This document shows, piece after piece, positions 1-10,981 of a stretch of DNA of 64,000 nt (positions are counted from its first letter, which is position 1; every line of letters starts with the position of its first letter). Position numbers and translations under genes: made by a program. Origin of the DNA: Euryodendron excelsum (taxonomy: Eukaryota; Streptophyta; Magnoliopsida; Ericales; Pentaphylacaceae). Below the pieces are notes generated by a model. It saw nothing but the letters and a program-made list of their open reading frames with translations, did no database searches and was not told where the DNA came from. The stretch lies in contig CM065383.1 in the NCBI GenBank assembly GCA_033060915.1, forward strand, positions 9,516,001 to 9,580,000, read 5' to 3'.

Positions 1-2145
1 TATTGTTAGGAATCAGGTCAGTCGTAGTTCGGACTCGGAGTCCTATTGAAAATAGACACTTTAAGGTATTTGAAAAGTTTGACTTGAAAAGGTTTGATTT
101 TGAACTTTGATTTGAATATTGAAAATTGAACTTTGATTTGAAATCGAACTTGAAATTGACTTTGATTTGAAATTAAACTTGAGGAGTAGAACTTGGACTT
201 GTTTTAGAAAGATTGAGTTGAGCTTTGAAATCATCTTGACTTAGATTGAAGTTAAAAACCATATTGGTTTAGAAAAGAATTGAAGCCTCCTAACTTTAGG
301 GTTAGGGTTGAACTAGGGTTTTGACATCTTAGGACTCAGATAACCTAGGATTGAAGCATATAATTGAAATAAGAATGTTTGATTTTAGAAAGTTAGATTT
401 TTGAAAAGTTTTGAGTTAGGAAAGTTCCAAATTAGAAAAGTTTCAAATTAGGAAAGTTTTCTTTTTAAGAAAGAGTTGATTTTAGAAAGATTTGAATTTG
501 AAAAGTTTTAAATTTAGAAAGATTTGAACTTAGAAAAATTTGAAATTTAGAAAGCCTTGAAAGTTTGAAATTAAGAAAGGTTTGAAAGTTTGGATTTAAG
601 AAAGATTGAAATTAGAAAAGATTAGAATTAGGAAAAATTTGATAGTTTGAAATTTAGAAAGTTGGGATTTTGAAAGGTTTGAAATTAGGAAAAATTTGAC
701 TTCTATTTCCTAAAGTTGAATATTAGATTTTATTTCTAAAAATAGATAATTTAATTTTGTTTCCAAAATTGGAGGGTTTGATTTTCCTTTCTAAATTGGA
801 AGATTTGATTTGAAATAGAATTAAAAATGTTGAGTTTTGAAAATCTTGGATTTGGAGATCTATGATTTGGTAGGAAAAGAGGTTTTGAAAATTTATGATT
901 TGATGTAGAAAATAGAAAGTCATGATTTCAAGAAAGGAATTAGGGTTTACTAACCAAGGATTTTGATTAAAAATTTAAAAAAAAAACCTTGAATTGAAAG
1001 TCGAAATAGTTTAAGGAAACCTAGAAATTGATAAAAACTTTTAGAGGAAAGTTTAGGGAACCTTTGAAAATTGATTTTGAAATTGACTCTTTGAAAGATT
1101 TTGAAACTCGAATAAGACTTTTTGAAGAAAAAAGTTTTAGAAAACCTTGAAAATCGATTTTGAATAAGACTTTTTAGAGAAAGAGTTTAAGAAACCTTGA
1201 AATGGACTTCGAATGAAAATCTTTTTTTTTTTTATGAAAAAGTTTATAAAACTTTAGAGCTTGAATAAGACTTTTTGAAGAAAAAAAGTTTAGAAAACCT
1301 TGGAATTGATTTTCTAATAGAGCTTCTTGAAGATAAAATTTAAAAAATCTTGAAATTGATAAAAGTTTTGGAAGGAAGAGTTTTAAGGATTGAAGACCTT
1401 AAATATCTTTGAGGATTGATTTTGAGTAAGACTTTTTGATGGAAACAGTTTAGAAAACCTTTGAATTAAATTTGAATAAGGAATTGATAAAACTTTGAAA
1501 ATAAGAGTTTTGAAAAACCATGCAACTTGATTTGGAATAGAAACCTTTTGAAGGAGAGGCTTAGAAAATCTTTGAATTGAATTTTGAATAAAACTTTTGA
1601 AATTGGATTTTGACACTAACTTTGGATTTTGATTTTGAAATAACTTTGGAAAGGAAAGGTTAAGAGATCTTAGGAATTGATTTTGAGATAAACTTTTGAA
1701 GAGAAAATATTAAGAAACCTAGGAATTGATTTTGAAAATAAAATTTTGAAGGGAAAAGTTTAAGAAATGTTAGGAATTGATTTTGAAAATAGACTTTGAA
1801 GGGAAAAGTTTAGAAATCATTTTGATTTGAAACTTAGACAAAACGTGTAGGAAATTTATTTTGTCAGGCAAAATGTGTAGAAAACTCATTTTGGCTTGAA
1901 ACTGTAACAAACATGTAGAAAATTCATTTTGACTTGGAACTTGAATTTTTTAAGACAAAATGTATAGAAAATTTATTTTGACTCGAAACTTGAATTTTTG
2001 AAGACAAATTGTATAGAAAATTTATTTTTGACTTAAAATTTGAATTTTTGAGGATAAAATGTATAAAAAATTCATTTTGACTCAAAATTTGAACTCTTGA
2101 AGACGAAATGTATAGAAAATTCATTTTGACTCAAAATTTTTCCCT
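1..2145. repeat. Purine-rich LTR-related repeat, cut by window start
   Basis: No gene is visible. The sequence is monotonous GAAAG/TTTGA-rich DNA. The opening phrase (AATCAGGTCAGTCG followed by a TTCGGAC...GGAGTCC stretch) recurs at 17726-17762, and the following purine-rich text resembles 17760-19400, which lies inside the complete LTR at 16918-22103. This is therefore most likely part of another LTR of the same gypsy family. Short ORFs on the minus strand here are low-complexity and are not genes. Confidence 0.7.
1870..2135. repeat. Tandem repeat, about 49-50 bp period
   Basis: Five or so imperfect copies of a unit containing GTATAGAAAATTCATTTTGACT start near 1918, 1967, 2016, 2066 and 2115. 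The unit is not seen in the related LTR at 16918-22103, so the array is either private to this copy or belongs to a neighbouring sequence. A poly-T/C tract ends it at about 2155. Confidence 0.7.
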
Positions 2146-2149
2146 TTTT

Positions 2150-2640
2150 TTTTTTTCATGCGTGCCTCTTACCTGTCTACAAACCTTTACCGTATCTCTT
2201 TTCTTCTGACATATTTTTAGGATGGCTGATGTGAGGGACGACGATCTATGCTGGAGGCAATGACTGAGCTGATGACGACGAGACCTGCTTTAGTCGAACA
2301 GAGGGCTAGTGATAGAGATGCTAAAACTTGTTAGTTAGATGTTGGACTGATCGAGAGGTGGTTTGGAAAGATGGGAACTTACATCTGGTAGGCCCTAAAC
2401 TTGGGTCAATTCCGTTGATCGGGAGGAGTAATCCGAAGGCTGTCTTATAGATATCAAAAATGCATATTGGTCTGTTTACAGCACATGTCGAGGAGCATTA
2501 ATGGACAATTTTTGGCTCATGTTGGGGAGGAAGTAGGGATAGTTTAATCTCTTGTCCGGAAGAAGCATGACTTGTCAGTTGAGTTGCAGTCCATAGTCCC
2601 AGATTGATTTGTAAGAGTTTTAATGGCAAGGATCGGGTAA
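2150..2640. other. Unassigned, possibly decayed retrotransposon gag
   Basis: No open frame survives. From 2222 the plus strand gives MADVRDDD and then, after a shift, a short stretch reading LEAMTELMTTRPALVEQRAS, which has the flavour of a gypsy gag N-terminus. Stops and shifts are too frequent to say more, and it could equally be old intergenic DNA. Confidence 0.25.
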
Positions 2641-2729
2641 CTGAGATGCCACGAAGCTTAGTGCATAGAGGGCATGCCTTGCATGATGTTTGATCGATAC
2701 AGCTTGCTTAATAGACTTGAGCTTCTAAC

Positions 2730-4612
2730 CATGCCCTAGTCAGTTGTCTAGAAGGGGAAACCCAGCTTGTTAATTGGAAGTTTGATCAAGAGTTATGTAG
2801 AAAAGTACTTGCTAAGATGATTATTATAGATGAGTTGTCCTTCAAGTTTTATGGAACGTGAAGGCATTCAATATTTTTGTAATGTTATGCAGCCCAAATT
2901 CAAATTAGTGTCACGAACTATCATAGCAAGAGATTGTTTGAAATTGTATGCTAGTGAGAAAAAGAAGTTGAAGAATGCATTGGCTAGTGTAACTCAATGA
3001 GTTTGCTTTACCACAGACTTGTAGACTTTCATACAAAATATGAGTTACATATGTCTCACAGCACATTTCATTGATGAAGTTTGAAAATTACATAAAAGAA
3101 TTCACAACTTTTGTGTAATTCATAGTCATAAAGGTGTCGCAATTGGTCAAGCAATAGAGTCATGTATACTTCAATGGGATATAGAAAAAAATATTCATGC
3201 TCAAAATTGATAATGCTAGTTCCAATGATACAGCTGTTGCACACTTGAAAAAAAAGATTTCTAAAAGAAATGGATTTGTGTTAGATAGAGAATTTTTTCA
3301 CATGATGTGTTATGCGCATATACTGAATTTAATTGTGAGAGATGAAATTGAAGAAGTGAAGGATTTTACTTCTCAAATCTGTGGTGCGGTGACGTACATT
3401 AAGAGTTCTTTCACAAAGAGCACAACAATTTAAAACATATTGTGAGCAAGTGATGATCCTTTCCAAAAATTCTGTGTTTAGATGTACCAACTAGATGGAA
3501 CTACACATATGTCATGTTGGAGTCTGCACTAACATTTCAAAAAGTATTTGATCACACAGATGAGCAAGAATCACATTTTGCCTCCAATCTCAAGGATGAA
3601 GTTCCTAATGAAATTGATTGGAAAAATGCTAGGGTGTTAACCAAGTTTTTGGAAAGCTTTTATGATATTACTAAACTTTTGTCGAGATCTTTGTATGTTA
3701 CTTCAAACATTTATTTCCATAAAGTTTTTGAAATTGAACAACTTTTGTGTGAATGGTCCAATAATAGTGATCCTTGCTTAAGTGTTATGGCTAGGAAAAT
3801 AAAGGAAAAGTTTGATAAATATTGGGGAAACAATTATAAAGTGAACATGATGTTATTGGTTGCAGTAGTGTTAAATACTCATTTTAAATTGAAATATGTA
3901 AAATATTGCTATACTATGATTTATCCTTCTGAAAAGGTATATGAGTTGGTAAGGAGAATAAACAGAATTTATGAATCGTATGTATGTACATTACCAAATG
4001 CTTGATGCTACTTCCTATACTCTAAATACGATAAGTCAAGGCTCAAATAAGATGGAAATTGATAAGCCAAATGATAAGTCTTGGAAGAAGAAGTTTCAAT
4101 ATTTATTTTCAAGGCACTTGGAAGAAGAAGAAAATGTGAATTCAAAATCAGAAGTGGATAAATACTTAGAGAAAACTGTTGAAAAGGATGATGATTTTGA
4201 AATTTTAGGTTGGTGGAAAACTAATTCTTCTAAGTATCGGATTCTCTCACAAATAGCAAGAGATGTTTTGGCTATTTCGGTTTTAATTGTTGCTTTCGAA
4301 TAAGATTTTAGTATGGGAGAACGTGTACTTGATCAATTTCATAGTTCTCTAACTCCTAAGCTAGTAGAGTGCTTGATTTTTACTCAAAATTGGTTACGTG
4401 CTTCTCCCATACCAATTGATATTGAGAAAAGTTTGAATGAATTTGAAGAGCTTGAGTCAAGTATGTCCCTTATCCTTTTTTTGTTTTACTTTTACCATTT
4501 AAGTTATTTTAACTAAAATTCTTAACTGTTTATTTGCTTATTTTTATTTTCAGTTATCACAGAGGATCATGAAAATTTTGGTGGAGTTTCAAAAGCATTT
4601 ATCTTAAAGTAA
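2730..4612 (+). pseudogene. hAT transposase pseudogene (RICESLEEPER family)
   Basis: The protein would cut and paste the hAT element through an RNase H-like core. Recognisable blocks occur in order over three frames: a WKFDQELCRK segment (about 2778), the core with FMEREGIQYF (2846-), a catalytic-region remnant VCFTTDL (3003), LKIDNASSNDT (3198-) and CYAHILNLIVRDEI (3310-), then LDVPTRWNYT (3480), an open stretch at 3514-4005, and the C-terminal dimerisation domain with WWKTNSSKYRILSQIARDVLAI (4212-). The end is split by a plausible intron (GTATGT at 4461, CAG ending 4553), with the last exon stopping at 4612. Several frameshifts and in-frame stops disable it. The N-terminal BED zinc finger expected upstream is not recognisable. 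Family identity is clear; non-function is clear. Confidence 0.85.
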
Positions 4613-5850
4613 ACACTAAACATCCCATGATAAAAAAAATATTATGTTTGAGGTAACAGTGGATTAATAGCTACGACTTGGATTAATAAAAAATATTCAA
4701 ATGCTCTTTCTCTTTCTATCTTTCTCTCTTTCACCACACACACATATTCCTTTACTATCTCATGCATGGGTTTTTTTTAAGTCTTTCTTAATATCCTGAT
4801 TTTCCTGTGAATTTTGATGCATGACAATATTTGATTTTCCTTGGTCCTATAAAAGACAGAATATGTGTCATTTGTATGTGCATACATAACCCATGTTCAA
4901 TGTTTTGTTGGCTTGACTTATATCACTATGACTTATCATAAATCAACCCCATTGGGTTTGCTGCATTTTTTTTTGTGTTGGACTTATGCCTAGTGTAAAT
5001 TTTTAGCCATGCGAATTTTCGGCCATGTACAAAACAGCAGCAGTTGTAACTTGTAAGCTTATGTTTCATCTTAGTTTGTTTTTCCCCAATCAAATGGTTG
5101 ATACTTAGTGTCCATTACTTTGCAAGAGTTCTGTTTCCTTGTCCCTTGAAGGCTATATTTTTAAAGAGCCTCTTGTTTACTGGACCATAGGATTCTGTAG
5201 TATTCTTTAAATTCAAGTGAGCGGTTGACTTAATTCTTTTGCCTGTATATAGTATGTCATTGTTCTGTGGACTCAGGATGCTTGTTTTTTTTTTTTTTTT
5301 TTGGAGCGTTTGGTTTTGCTCTCGGTTTCTCCCTCCCGTCTGCTCTGTAGGTTCTCTTTTTGTCGGTTCAAGAGCCATTGAATGAAATCTTTACGTTTGC
5401 TCCCTATATAATTGAAATGTATAGACCTATTAGGTGAAATAGTACTGTTTTATAATATATTTATTTTATCACATGGAATAGTATTGTTTTATGATGTAAT
5501 ATACTTACTTTTATCTGATTTTTAATTTGTAGTTGAGTTACTAATGGCCAAAAAGGTGTTGAAGCTATTAGAAGAAATGGTGGCTGACTTAGGGATTCAG
5601 TATTGTGCTTGAAGTTCAATCTATTTGAATTTTTTCTTTTGTTTAGTTGTAATTTGGTTATTGGATTGTAACATCCGATATGTTGATTCGTTGACTTTGT
5701 GTTTGAAATTATTGGTTTGTATTACTTTTAAACAATTTTCTGTTCTTGTTTATGAATTTTTTAATGTTGAAAACTTTGTTTCTTTTATTTAAGTTTGTAT
5801 TTTTTTGTAATTCATTGAGAATGAAACAGCATAATAGGTGGAACCAATCT
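4613..5850. other. Non-coding 3' part of the hAT element
   Basis: About 1.2 kb of T-rich DNA lies between the transposase stop and the GGTTCGG-rich terminal region. I see no gene. A poly-T tract at 5284-5302 and scattered short ORFs (for example 5115-5378 on the minus strand) have no recognisable motif. Confidence 0.5.
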
Positions 5851-6036
5851 AACTCAAACCACCCCAGTCAGAACCTTGGAATTGAACCAAACCAACCCGA
5901 ACCGATTCAGGTTAGTTCAATTCGATTCTAATTACTGATTGGTTCGGTCCTGTTCCAAAAATCTAAAACCGATGATGATTGATTCGGTTTTTGATTAGGC
6001 ATGAACTCAAACCGAACTGACCCATATGCACCCCTA

Positions 6037-7594
6037 GTTGGTAGGATTGCAGATTGTGTTAGTTATTGGGAATTAGGCCATTTGGGTCCTGTTTATTTTC
6101 AGTGTAAAAAAATTAAAAATTGTCACGGAAAATTTGTTTGGTGAACAGTTTCCGAAAACTTTTTTTGACGAAGTTCTTTGAACTATTTTTAGGAAATGGT
6201 TCAAATTTTTTTTAGAAATCTCGAAAAAAAAAATTTTGTCGTAAAATTAAAATGATAGTGTTTTTGAATTTTTTATTGTTTTTATTTCTTAAAAAACGAA
6301 ACACAAAAATGAAAATTTGACAACAATATAAAACATTGATTATCTACAATCTACACCGTTATAGCTGTATTCAAAACCCTTGGTGAGATCCAAATATATG
6401 AGATGTGGACTTGTGATATAACCCAAAATTCCCTAAATTTGCCCAAACAAGCTATTTTAAATGGACAAAAATAATATTTTTAAGTTGCTCATGAAATCTG
6501 GACTTTAAGAGCAATTTTTATAAGTTTTAAAAAAAATATTTGGGCAAAAGTTAGGGCTTCCGTGGGCAAAATTCAAGTATTGAGCTAGGGAGATCCAAAA
6601 ATTTTGTTCAGTAAGGTCAAAATTTACATAGAATAATAAACAAAATGGTGACTAAATTCAAAAGTTAAAATCTAAATTTTAGTAAAAATACATAATTTTA
6701 ATAATTTAAATCCTAAATCAAAATGCAATTTAATAAAATTGTGACCCTATTATCAAACCCCTAAATTAATCAAATTTTAGCAAATCAACAACTCAATAAT
6801 CGAATACAATGTATTTGTAGTCACCTAATATATTTAAAAGCAGAACTTAATACCAACTGAACCCTGATCGACAACCCATTGAATAAACAAAAATAAAAAT
6901 AATAGAACCAATAGAAATGCTCAATAATTGCACGAGATTGATTAAATAATGTCATATAAGTGTGAAATATAGTAACATTTTTGCACTTGATGAAAAAAGG
7001 TCAAAAAATGAAAATTGTCATTATAATGAGGAACAAAAAATAGATATTCAGAATATGTCTTAAAAGTGCATGTACATATACACCTTTTGCCTTATTTAAA
7101 ATTTGGAGGTCTATTGGACCAAATATGAGCTAATTTGTAGAAAATAAAAAAATACAATATTAAATGCTGGTAGATAAAATCAATTTGAAAAAAAACTTAA
7201 AGGACAAAAATCATAGTCGTTAAAAAGTGTACAGACAAAGAAAGAATTTAGCAAAAAAATGATTAAATTTGGTTATGTTAATTTTTTAATATAAATGAAA
7301 TCTTAACTAAGTACATGTGGCAGTGTTTATAATTTGACAAAAAAATGTTATTTTAATATTGAAATAGGGCTAAAAAGTGTGTTATTTAGTCCATAGAATT
7401 ATAAAGAATCAATGAGATTCAATGTGGCAGTATTTATAATTTGAGATCAAATAAACACAGAAAAAAGTCGAGTTACAAAAATATTGGGTTTGACAACTTC
7501 AGTGGAAGAAGTGCCCCACCGGTTCATTGGTGCGTTGCACATTGCAGCGTTGTTGTGTAAAGGAAAGCTAGCCCCACTGGTCCCTTGGTGTATT
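6037..7594. other. AT-rich intergenic DNA, no gene seen
   Basis: Very AT-rich, with many A and T runs and no credible ORF. The stretch 6085-6330 (GTCCTGTTTATTTTCAG, GTTTCCGAAAAC, AATGATAGTGTTTTTGAATT) shares phrases with 59640-59960, so both may be copies of one MITE-like repeat. I could not define terminal repeats for it. Confidence 0.4.
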
Positions 7595-7710
7595 GGCATT
7601 GCTTACGGGGTTGTTGGGTAAGGAGAAACTTGCCCCCCCTGGTCCCGATGCACCCAGCCGCTGCCCCTTGTTTGCAGCGGCGTTGTTGTGTAAGGCAAAA
7701 TAGTTAACAA
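7595..7710. repeat. R part of the array (copy R0)
   Basis: A GC-richer block runs from GGCATTGCTTACGGGGTTG through CCCGATGCACCCAG to GTAAGGCAAAATAGTTAAC plus an A-run. It matches 9761-9873 and the split copy 25868-25889/35056-35150. A weaker related phrase (GCGTTGTTGTGTAAAGG) precedes it at 7545-7565, suggesting still older decayed units to the left. Confidence 0.8.
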
Positions 7711-9330
7711 AAAAAAAAAGAGATGCTAGCTACATCAACATATCAGTCACGTGTTCTATCAGCTTTTAAGTCCGAAAAATGACCAGGTAGATGCTCAAGC
7801 TTTTTGAAAAGACATGTCAGTCTTTTTTATTATATTTTATTACTTTTTTTTGGGTTTTATCAACAGTAGAAATAACATCATACATGTCTTTTTCAAACAA
7901 TAAAAAAGTGATAAAAAGTGATGTCCGTCGACAACCCGACGACAGCAGCCGCAACACTTATACCTTTTCATTTGCTTTGTAAAAATAAATAATTAGCATT
8001 AAAAAGCACAATATTGGCTAACTAGCTTTTTTTTTGGTTTTTTATTTTTTAGATAAATTGTAATTTTTATGATTTTTTAAATAAATTGTAAAAATATTTC
8101 TATGTGACCACTTATACTGCTTTGTGTTTCATGCTAGGTAAATTTTTTGTTTTTGAGTCAAAATATCTATATGGGTCTAAAATTTGTTAAGGGAAAAAAT
8201 AAAAAATAAATGAAATTACTTATACTTGTCTATTTTTTCATGAGTAACCAAAAAATAATATTTCTGAAAATATCTTTTCAATTTCTTCTCATTTTTTAAG
8301 CCCAACTAAATAAAAGCAAAGAAATCAACTTTGTTTTTGTGTTTATTCTTCACCGTGTTATTTTGCCTTCCTACCTACAACTATTTAACTTTATGAATAA
8401 TGTGCATGTCTTATTTTGCGTAATTTTTTTTTAATTTACTAAAATATAATAGAATAATATTTCTGAAAGAACCACTTTTAAATTAATCATTTTATCAACC
8501 TTATATACTTACCAAAACAACCAAAGGCACGTGGCCACAAAAAAATACATACAATTTTTTGGTTATGCTCTTAGAGTGTCGGGGCTAGTGTATGCACATC
8601 TTAACTAATTTCTATCTCGATCTGATCAAAGGCGTATAGATCACCTGGAGTAGGGGATTCACGATAAGTAAATATCTCACTGTGATCCAAAAGGGTTGCT
8701 AAATTTAAAAATCAAGATGTTTAGATTTACAACTCATTCCTGTATCATTAAAATACCACTTGAAGTTATACATACTTTTTTTAAAACAAACAAGCGCATA
8801 GTGAGTTATATTAATTTCAACAAAAAAGATTATTTTCCTTACAAACACAACCATTACAAAAATAAAAAAAATATTTTTGATTAATGCAATAAAATTTGAA
8901 AATTCATAAAAAAAATTTTGACAAATGATGTGGTTTGAATGATAGTGTTTTTATTTAAAACAAAACATATATTATAATAACTCTTAATTATAAAAAATGT
9001 TATGATCACATCATTTGATATAATTTTTTTGTTTATCTTTTTCAAGAAATAGCATTTTTATTTTTATTTTTTTGTGATATTTTTTATTTTTGTTTTTGTA
9101 GAAGTTCCTGCACTTCTTTTTTTGTACTGCAGATGAATATTTAATATTTTATTCTATCTCTGTTGTGTGTTTAGTATTTTATTCGAGAGTACTGTGACAA
9201 GCATGACTCACTTGATGAGTCTGACGCACTTGAGCACAACCGGCATTGTTGGGTCTCTATTTTGGTTGTCAAATTCATCAACACGCGTTGGTATAATACG
9301 GAGCGTCGGTCCAAACCACGGTAAACTCGA
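7711..9330. other. AT-rich DNA separating R0 from S1, no gene seen
   Basis: In the other units an S part follows R after only an A-run. Here about 1.6 kb lies between R0 and S1, so this is either an old insertion or a diverged unit. No ORF of substance and no clear terminal repeats are visible, apart from the foldback at 8908-9030. Confidence 0.4.
8908..9030. repeat. Foldback (MITE-like hairpin), about 123 bp
   Basis: The left arm AAAAAAATTTTGACAAATGATGTG pairs with the right arm CACATCATTTGATATAATTTTTTT with few mismatches. Pairing continues inward (AATGATAGTG against ATGTTATGAT), leaving an AT-rich loop. The structure fits a small MITE or a transcribed hairpin. No target duplication could be fixed because both flanks are A/T runs. 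Confidence 0.5.
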
Positions 9331-9873
9331 GGCTAGAAACGTGGCTTTACTAGAAACAGTCTTGGACGACAATTTATAAAAGACCCATTCATTGCTCGAA
9401 TGATTACATCCTGGACAACGAAAGCAATCGAAAGACTACAAACCTATTTCGTGTCTGTCCTCAGTTTGTCCGAACCAATAATGGAGTAAGGGCCAAACTG
9501 CGGCCCTGAGGAGCAGTCCTGATCAATAAACAGTACACGACCAGCTCCTTCTGTTTCTGTCCCCCCCTTTTTTTTATATTTACTTTCTGTTTTTGGTTTA
9601 AGATAATTTAATTATAAGAAAATAATCACAAAAAATTGTCTTCTATTGAAGATTTTGGACAAGATATGTAAACCGACTGGCAGAAAAAATTGAAAATTTT
9701 AGGCTGTGAATTTGGGATTTGTTTTAGTAATTAAACATTGTGACCGTCAATAAGTGTGTTGGCATTGCTTACAGGGTTGTTGGGTAAGGAGAAACTTGCC
9801 CCCACTAGTCCCGATGCACCTAGACCCTGCCCCTTGTTTGTAGCGGTGTTGTTGCGTAAGGCAAAATATTTAT
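9331..9873. repeat. S1-R1 unit of the tandem array
   Basis: S1 runs from GGCTAGAAACG to CCGTCAATAA (about 425 bp) and R1 from GGCATTGCTTACAGGG to GGCAAAATATTTAT. S matches 25446-25860 and 35175-35583 almost throughout (for example ATTCATTGCTCGAATGATT, AAACAGTACACGACCAGCTC). R1 is interrupted at 9873 by the Tat element. The unit is non-coding and I do not recognise its origin. Confidence 0.85.
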
Positions 9874-10509
9874 TGACGATGTAGCTATCTTGTGGTATCT
9901 TATTCCCAAGCCTTTGACGAGTTTTTTCTCGTTGATTGGTGGTTTCTTGTTCTAAGCACACCAGTGTGGTGCATGCCAAAGACCTTCCAATGTTCAAGTT
10001 AGATTCAGGAGAATAATGTTATTCCAAAGTATAATTTGCTAGGGTTTTCTCTCTTGTGCCTACCTGAAAAAAAAAAAGACCGTTGTTTCCCTTTGTATGC
10101 ATGTATAGGAGTAATTGGCAACCTTTCCATGTGAGGATGTTCCATTAAAGAGTTAGATCTGTGGCTGAGTACTTGAGAGGGTTGTTCCCCCACTCCATTG
10201 TGGCATGTGTGAAAGCTACGTCAAGGGTAGGGTGGTTGTCCCTCGCACACTCCACGCCCACGTTTTGAGTGCATGCTACAATGTTAGGTGTCAGTTGTGA
10301 GCCTCACCGATGTGATGAGAAGGACGGGCAGAGCGAAAAGCGCGCCCGAAAGGCTGGTCTGTTTGAAAGCCAAGGGGAGATTCGGTGAGGCTCTTATCAG
10401 GGCCCGATCAAACATTCGGGAGCCAAGGGGAGATTCGGTAAGGCTTTGGTTAGGGCCTAGTTAGATGCTTGGGAGGGTCTCTGGTCTGGTCGAAAAAACG
10501 TCACTACCA
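9874..10509 (-). repeat. Left (3') LTR of Tat element 1
   Basis: 636 bp, starting TGACGATGTAGC and ending CGTCACTACCA on the plus strand. It matches 24777-25412 along its full length with scattered substitutions. Near its right end it holds internal direct repeats built on GGGAGATTCGGTGAGGCTCT. Having the same length as the other LTR supports the boundaries. Confidence 0.9.
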
Positions 10510-10525
10510 AATGCCTCCAATTCAT
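10510..10525 (-). other. Polypurine-tract-like site of Tat element 1
   Basis: On the minus strand ATGAATTGGAGGCATT abuts the 3' LTR. The second Tat element has GGGAATTGGGGGCATT at the same place (60559-60574). In this family a purine-rich site beside the 3' LTR would prime plus-strand synthesis. Conservation of the two sites supports both LTR boundaries. Confidence 0.6.
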
Positions 10526-10981
10526 CTGGCCATCTGTTTGGGGCTAGGGGAATTCCACTGGTCAACCCACCCTCGAAATCCGGAGCTTATCTATGGTAAT
10601 GCTAGTGCAATGATGGCTACAGCTGTCGCGTCGCTTCATATGCTACCATGCAGCAATTGCGGGTTGGCAATTGGAAGTAAAAAAAAACATGTCGAATCCA
10701 AGTCGTTAATGTCCAATCAGCGCAGGCCATTTGGGTCGTTGATTTCAAAGACTTAGAGGAGAGTTTTGTAAGGCGGTTTTCCTTTTTGTCCCCTCAATTG
10801 CCTTAGTTGAATTTCCTACACAACACAAAGAGAAGAAGAGAAACGAACATTTGCTTTCATCCTCCACCTCTATCATCTCCAGCCGATTGATAAGGTACCA
10901 GTCCTTTACGACGTGTCACCGGTTGCCCTCCAAGCTCGTCATCGGCGTCTTGTGTCATGATAAGGCCTACTTCTTCGTTGT

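Larger units (their letters stand above)
2640..6036 (+). mobile_element. Decayed hAT transposon (RICESLEEPER-like)
   Basis: A hAT-type transposase pseudogene at 2730-4612 is followed by 1.4 kb of AT-rich non-coding DNA. The 3' end is rich in GGTTCGGTT/AACCGAACC motifs (5878-6022) and finishes in CATATGCACCCCTA at about 6036, which reads CTAGGGGTGCATATGGG on the other strand. That is the usual look of a plant hAT terminal and subterminal region. I could not find the matching 5' terminus, so the left boundary is only where recognisable coding starts. It was probably lost or has diverged. Confidence 0.7.

Noticed and set aside
298..330. TTTAGGGTTAGGGTT, telomere-like
   Set aside because: Only two or so degenerate units in purine-rich LTR sequence; not a telomeric array.
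723..2124. Phe/Lys/Ser-rich minus-strand ORFs
   Set aside because: Low-complexity translations of purine-rich LTR DNA.
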